64,000 bases of DNA, taken from JANSYL01 sp965229695. GTDB taxonomy: Bacteria; Pseudomonadota; Alphaproteobacteria; Rhodobacterales; Rhodobacteraceae. The stretch is taken from the NCBI GenBank assembly GCA_965229695.1, contig OZ245921.1, positions 62,001 through 126,000 of the forward strand. The letters are read 5' to 3'. The translations under genes were made by a program, and so were the position numbers. Positions 61,868 through 64,000 of this stretch are shown here, piece after piece. The notes under the pieces were generated by a model, which was not told the DNA's origin, did no database searches, and worked only from the letters and a program-made list of their open reading frames with translations. Within the stretch, counting starts at the first letter, position 1, and the number at the start of each line of letters is the position of its first letter.

Positions 61868-62677
61868 TTAGGCGGTTTCGCGGATCGGCTCGACAGCGGC
61901 CCGACCCGGTAGCGCGGTCGAGGTCGCAGCCTCGTCAAACTCGTGATCGGCGCCGTAGATTTCGCGTGCCATGGCCGTGGTCAGCAGGTTTGGTGTGCCG
62001 TCAAAGACGATCTTGCCATCACGCATCCCGATGATCCGGTCGCAATAGTTCCGCGCAGTGTCTAGCGTGTGCAGGTTGCACACCACGGTGATGCCGTCAT
62101 TGCGGTTGATGTCACGCAGCGCGTCCATGACGATTTTGGCGTTCATCGGGTCGAGCGAGGCGATGGGTTCATCGGCCAACAAAATCTTGGGCTCTTGCGC
62201 CAGGGCGCGGGCGATGGCCACACGCTGCTGCTGCCCGCCCGACAGTGTTTCGGCCCGCTGCATCGCCGTATGGGCCATGCCCAACCGATCCAGCGCTTGA
62301 ATGGCAAAGGCGCGTTCGCGCGGCGTGAAAATCTGCGCCATCGACCGCCAGGAGGGCAGATCGTAAAGGCGACCCGTTAGCACATTGGTCACCACGTCCA
62401 GACGGCCAACCAGGTTGAACTGCTGAAAGATCATCGCGCAGTCGGAACGCCATTTGCGCAATTCATTGCCCTTGATTTGGGCGATATCCATGTCGCCAAA
62501 CAGAATCTGACCTTCGGACGGGTCGATGAGGCGATTCAACAAGCGAAGCAGGGTCGATTTGCCAGCGCCTGAGCGCCCGATAATACCGACCATCTGGCCA
62601 TCGGGAATTTCAAGATTGGCGTTGTTGACCGCAAGGTTATCCCCGAACCGTCGGGTCAGTTTTTCGAGTTTCAGCAT
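61868..62677 (-). CDS. phnC: Phosphonate ABC transporter ATPase
   Basis: ABC ATPase of 269 residues. Walker A is GIIGRSGAGKSTLLRLLNRL, the signature LSGGQQQRVAIARAL, Walker B ILLADEPIASLDP and the H-loop CNLHTLDTARNYCDRI. The PhnC-typical insertion with WRSMAQIFTPRERAFAIQAL is present. The ATG at 62677 has GGGGAG upstream; the longer open frame covers the phnD-phnC hairpin and is rejected. It powers the PhnDEE importer. Confidence 0.94.
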   Translation of the reverse strand: MLKLEKLTRRFGDNLAVNNANLEIPDGQMVGIIGRSGAGKSTLLRLLNRLIDPSEGQILFGDMDIAQIKGNELRKWRSDCAMIFQQFNLVGRLDVVTNVLTGRLYDLPSWRSMAQIFTPRERAFAIQALDRLGMAHTAMQRAETLSGGQQQRVAIARALAQEPKILLADEPIASLDPMNAKIVMDALRDINRNDGITVVCNLHTLDTARNYCDRIIGMRDGKIVFDGTPNLLTTAMAREIYGADHEFDEAATSTALPGRAAVEPIRETA

Positions 62678-62745
62678 GACAGGCGCTCCCCAATTGGATG
62701 CAACATCCGTGCGCTCGCCCTCCCCGCCCGCGCCCGGAAACGGAT

Positions 62746-62780
62746 GGGCGGGGCCGATGCCACCGGCACCGACCCCGCCC
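62746..62780 (-). other. Strong hairpin between phnD and phnC
   Basis: On the minus-strand transcript, 16 pairs (two of them G-U) close a three-base loop, starting 14 bases after the phnD stop. No U-tract follows. It is probably a stability or partial attenuation element that keeps binding-protein mRNA more abundant than the rest. Confidence 0.7.
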
Positions 62781-62794
62781 AAAGACAAGATCGC

Positions 62795-63718
62795 TTAGCG
62801 CGCGCCCTGAAGCTCGCGGCGCATGTTGATGATCGGCTCGTAGAACTCGTGATTGATCGGCCAGTAGCCCATGGCTTCGCCGTCATTGATCGAGTTGAAG
62901 CATTCACGATCTTCGACCTGAAGCTGCATCATCGCGCCCATCACCAGGTCTTTCAGTTCCTGCGGCAGGTCCGACCGGATCACGCGCGGACCGTTGGTGA
63001 TCAGGTTCGATTGCCAGATGATCTGAATCTCATCCATGTCCAGCATGCCGCGATCGACCATCGAGCGCAGGTTGCCACGGCTGTAGCCCTGGTTGATGTC
63101 GCCCACGCCCGAGGTCCAGGTCACGCCAGCGTCGTACTGACCCTGCAGAACCGCAACCACGGCTTGCTCATGCCCGCCGCCAAAGCCGGTTTCGGCAAAA
63201 TAGGTTTCCAGGTCCAAGCCTTCTTCGGCGCCCAGTTCGTAAGACGGCACCAGGTAGCCCGAGGTGGAGTTCGGGTCGGCAAAGGCCAGGGTATGGCCTT
63301 CCATATCGGCCAGGCTTTCGATGCCGCTATCGGCGCGGGAATACATCACCGAATAATAGCCCAGCGAGCCATCGATCTGCATGGTGGTGTAAAGCGGCTC
63401 AACCGCATCAGCGTCTTGCAGCACAATGCCCGCATAGCCAGAAGAGCCCAGGCCCGCGAATTCCAGCTGACCGGCCAGAAGGCCCTGCAGAACGCCAGCG
63501 TAATCCGAGGCCGGGAACAGTTCGACATCAACGCCCAGGCGCTCTTCCAGGTAAGCTTCCTGGCAGGCGTGCTGACGCAGACGGTCGGATTCATTTTCGC
63601 CGCCCAGAAGGCCGATACGGAAAACCGGAACTTCGTCACGCCAATCATCGGCGAGGGCCGGAACGGCGGTCAGAGCTGTGGCGCCTGCGAGCAAGGCAAC
63701 AAAAGACTGTTTGAGCAT
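62795..63718 (-). CDS. phnD: Phosphonate ABC transporter substrate-binding protein
   Basis: Periplasmic binding protein of 307 residues. The signal peptide (LKQSFVALLAGATALTAVPALA) is followed by EVPVFRIGLLGGENESDRLR, which opens the PhnD fold, and later by AFADPNSTSGYLVPSYELGA, the conserved phosphonate-binding stretch with the STSG motif, and DAGVTWTSGVGD. AGGGGATC lies before the ATG at 63718. It feeds PhnC and the two PhnE proteins. It may bind phosphonates such as 2-aminoethylphosphonate, or phosphite; the specificity cannot be read here. Confidence 0.94.
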   Translation of the reverse strand: MLKQSFVALLAGATALTAVPALADDWRDEVPVFRIGLLGGENESDRLRQHACQEAYLEERLGVDVELFPASDYAGVLQGLLAGQLEFAGLGSSGYAGIVLQDADAVEPLYTTMQIDGSLGYYSVMYSRADSGIESLADMEGHTLAFADPNSTSGYLVPSYELGAEEGLDLETYFAETGFGGGHEQAVVAVLQGQYDAGVTWTSGVGDINQGYSRGNLRSMVDRGMLDMDEIQIIWQSNLITNGPRVIRSDLPQELKDLVMGAMMQLQVEDRECFNSINDGEAMGYWPINHEFYEPIINMRRELQGAR

Positions 63719-64000
63719 GGAGTGATCCCCTCATATGCATTTCGGAATGGGGAGAGGCAGCCCATGCCGCATCGCGCCCCATCGAGCGCGACCGCTAAGC
63801 GCGGCGTGTGTCCGAACCGTAAAGCTTTGGTGAAAAATTTGTTACGCCGGGCCAAACGGCTGAGATTGCAGGAATTCCCCTGAGTCGGGGGGCTATTCCG
63901 ATAGACTTTTGCCGTGCCAAACCCATCAACTTTTCAAGGATTTGTCGATCTATTCGCGCCTTGTTCCTCGCCCAGCGCGCCACACGCCCGATACCTCGGG
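63719..64000. promoter_or_regulatory. phnD: phnD upstream region with weak Pho-box candidate
   Basis: No gene is convincing in these 282 bases. On the minus strand, 63847-63830 reads GCGTAACAAATTTTTCAC, which agrees at 12 of 18 positions with a Pho box of the form CTGTCATAAATCTGTCAC. It lies 112 bases before phnD, but no good -10 element follows. A hairpin-like stretch lies at 63871-63899 (GGAAT/ATTCC, CCCC/GGGG). Confidence 0.3.

Noticed and set aside
63795..63983. 62-codon open frame on the minus strand upstream of phnD
   Set aside because: It has no ribosome site and no recognisable motif, and it covers the likely phn promoter.

Overview
The window reads as chromosomal DNA of a marine-type alphaproteobacterium of the order Rhodobacterales (Roseobacter group or a close relative). 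This rests on high G+C with strong third-position bias, the dusB-ntrB-ntrC-ntrY-ntrX order with NtrC and NtrX lacking the sigma54 contact loop, a fused ispDF, a cycF/cycG-type cytochrome pair, a tetrameric sarcosine oxidase operon, and a GafA-like regulator beside a DUF6477 gene. I saw no rRNA, tRNA, CRISPR array, insertion sequence or phage gene.

Layout, left to right. 1-929: the 5' part of a secreted two-repeat protein leaving the left edge. 1082-8446: DctB/DctD two-component system followed by a TAXI-type TRAP transporter (binding protein, intergenic hairpin, fused permease, terminator). 8538-10331: a paired palindrome, an orphan cytochrome P450 and a small lipoprotein. 10328-17552 (minus): the nitrogen regulation operon dusB-ntrB-ntrC-ntrY-ntrX. 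17734-19849: ispDF-pgpA-cinA joined by 4-bp overlaps. 19859-22670: COQ10-like protein, divergent hpt, a 57-residue membrane protein and the cytochrome pair. 22681-26960: a nuclease/phosphatase-fold protein, a pilin-like protein, lipA, and the divergent GafA-like/DUF6477 pair. 26968-30243: a non-pyrrolysine MttB-family methyltransferase divergent from guaA. 30477-32109: a compositionally different patch with a fucosyltransferase-like gene and a frameshifted DUF218 gene. 32147-34409: bamB and its YfgM-like partner. 34590-39842: an RND efflux pair with a TetR-like operator and a terminator.

39875-43146 holds an Atm1-type ABC exporter and a LysM protein; 43286-46721 a LOG-family hydrolase, RarD, a GNAT protein, a metallophosphoesterase and Fe superoxide dismutase. 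46811-52192 is the sarcosine oxidase operon soxB-soxD-soxA-soxG, with palindrome clusters inside and at its end. 52388-54380 carries ccmI-ruvX-DUF1289. 54391-57242 (minus) carries dusA, then a TauE-type permease translationally coupled to an Fe(II)/2-oxoglutarate dioxygenase. 57387-59402 is a CocE/NonD hydrolase. 59424-63718 (minus) is a phosphonate/phosphite-type ABC transporter, phnD-phnC-phnE-phnE plus a hexapeptide transferase.

The main theme is scavenging of small organic N, C and P compounds: organic acids (TAXI-TRAP), methylated amines and glycine betaine breakdown products (MttB, sarcosine oxidase), phosphonates (phn) and possibly sulfonates (TauE pair), under nitrogen control by Ntr. 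The items that look least described are the palindrome family, the TauE-dioxygenase pair, the RND pump with an extra membrane insertion, the 57-residue protein, and the GafA-like locus, which may control gene transfer agents although no GTA structural genes are present here.
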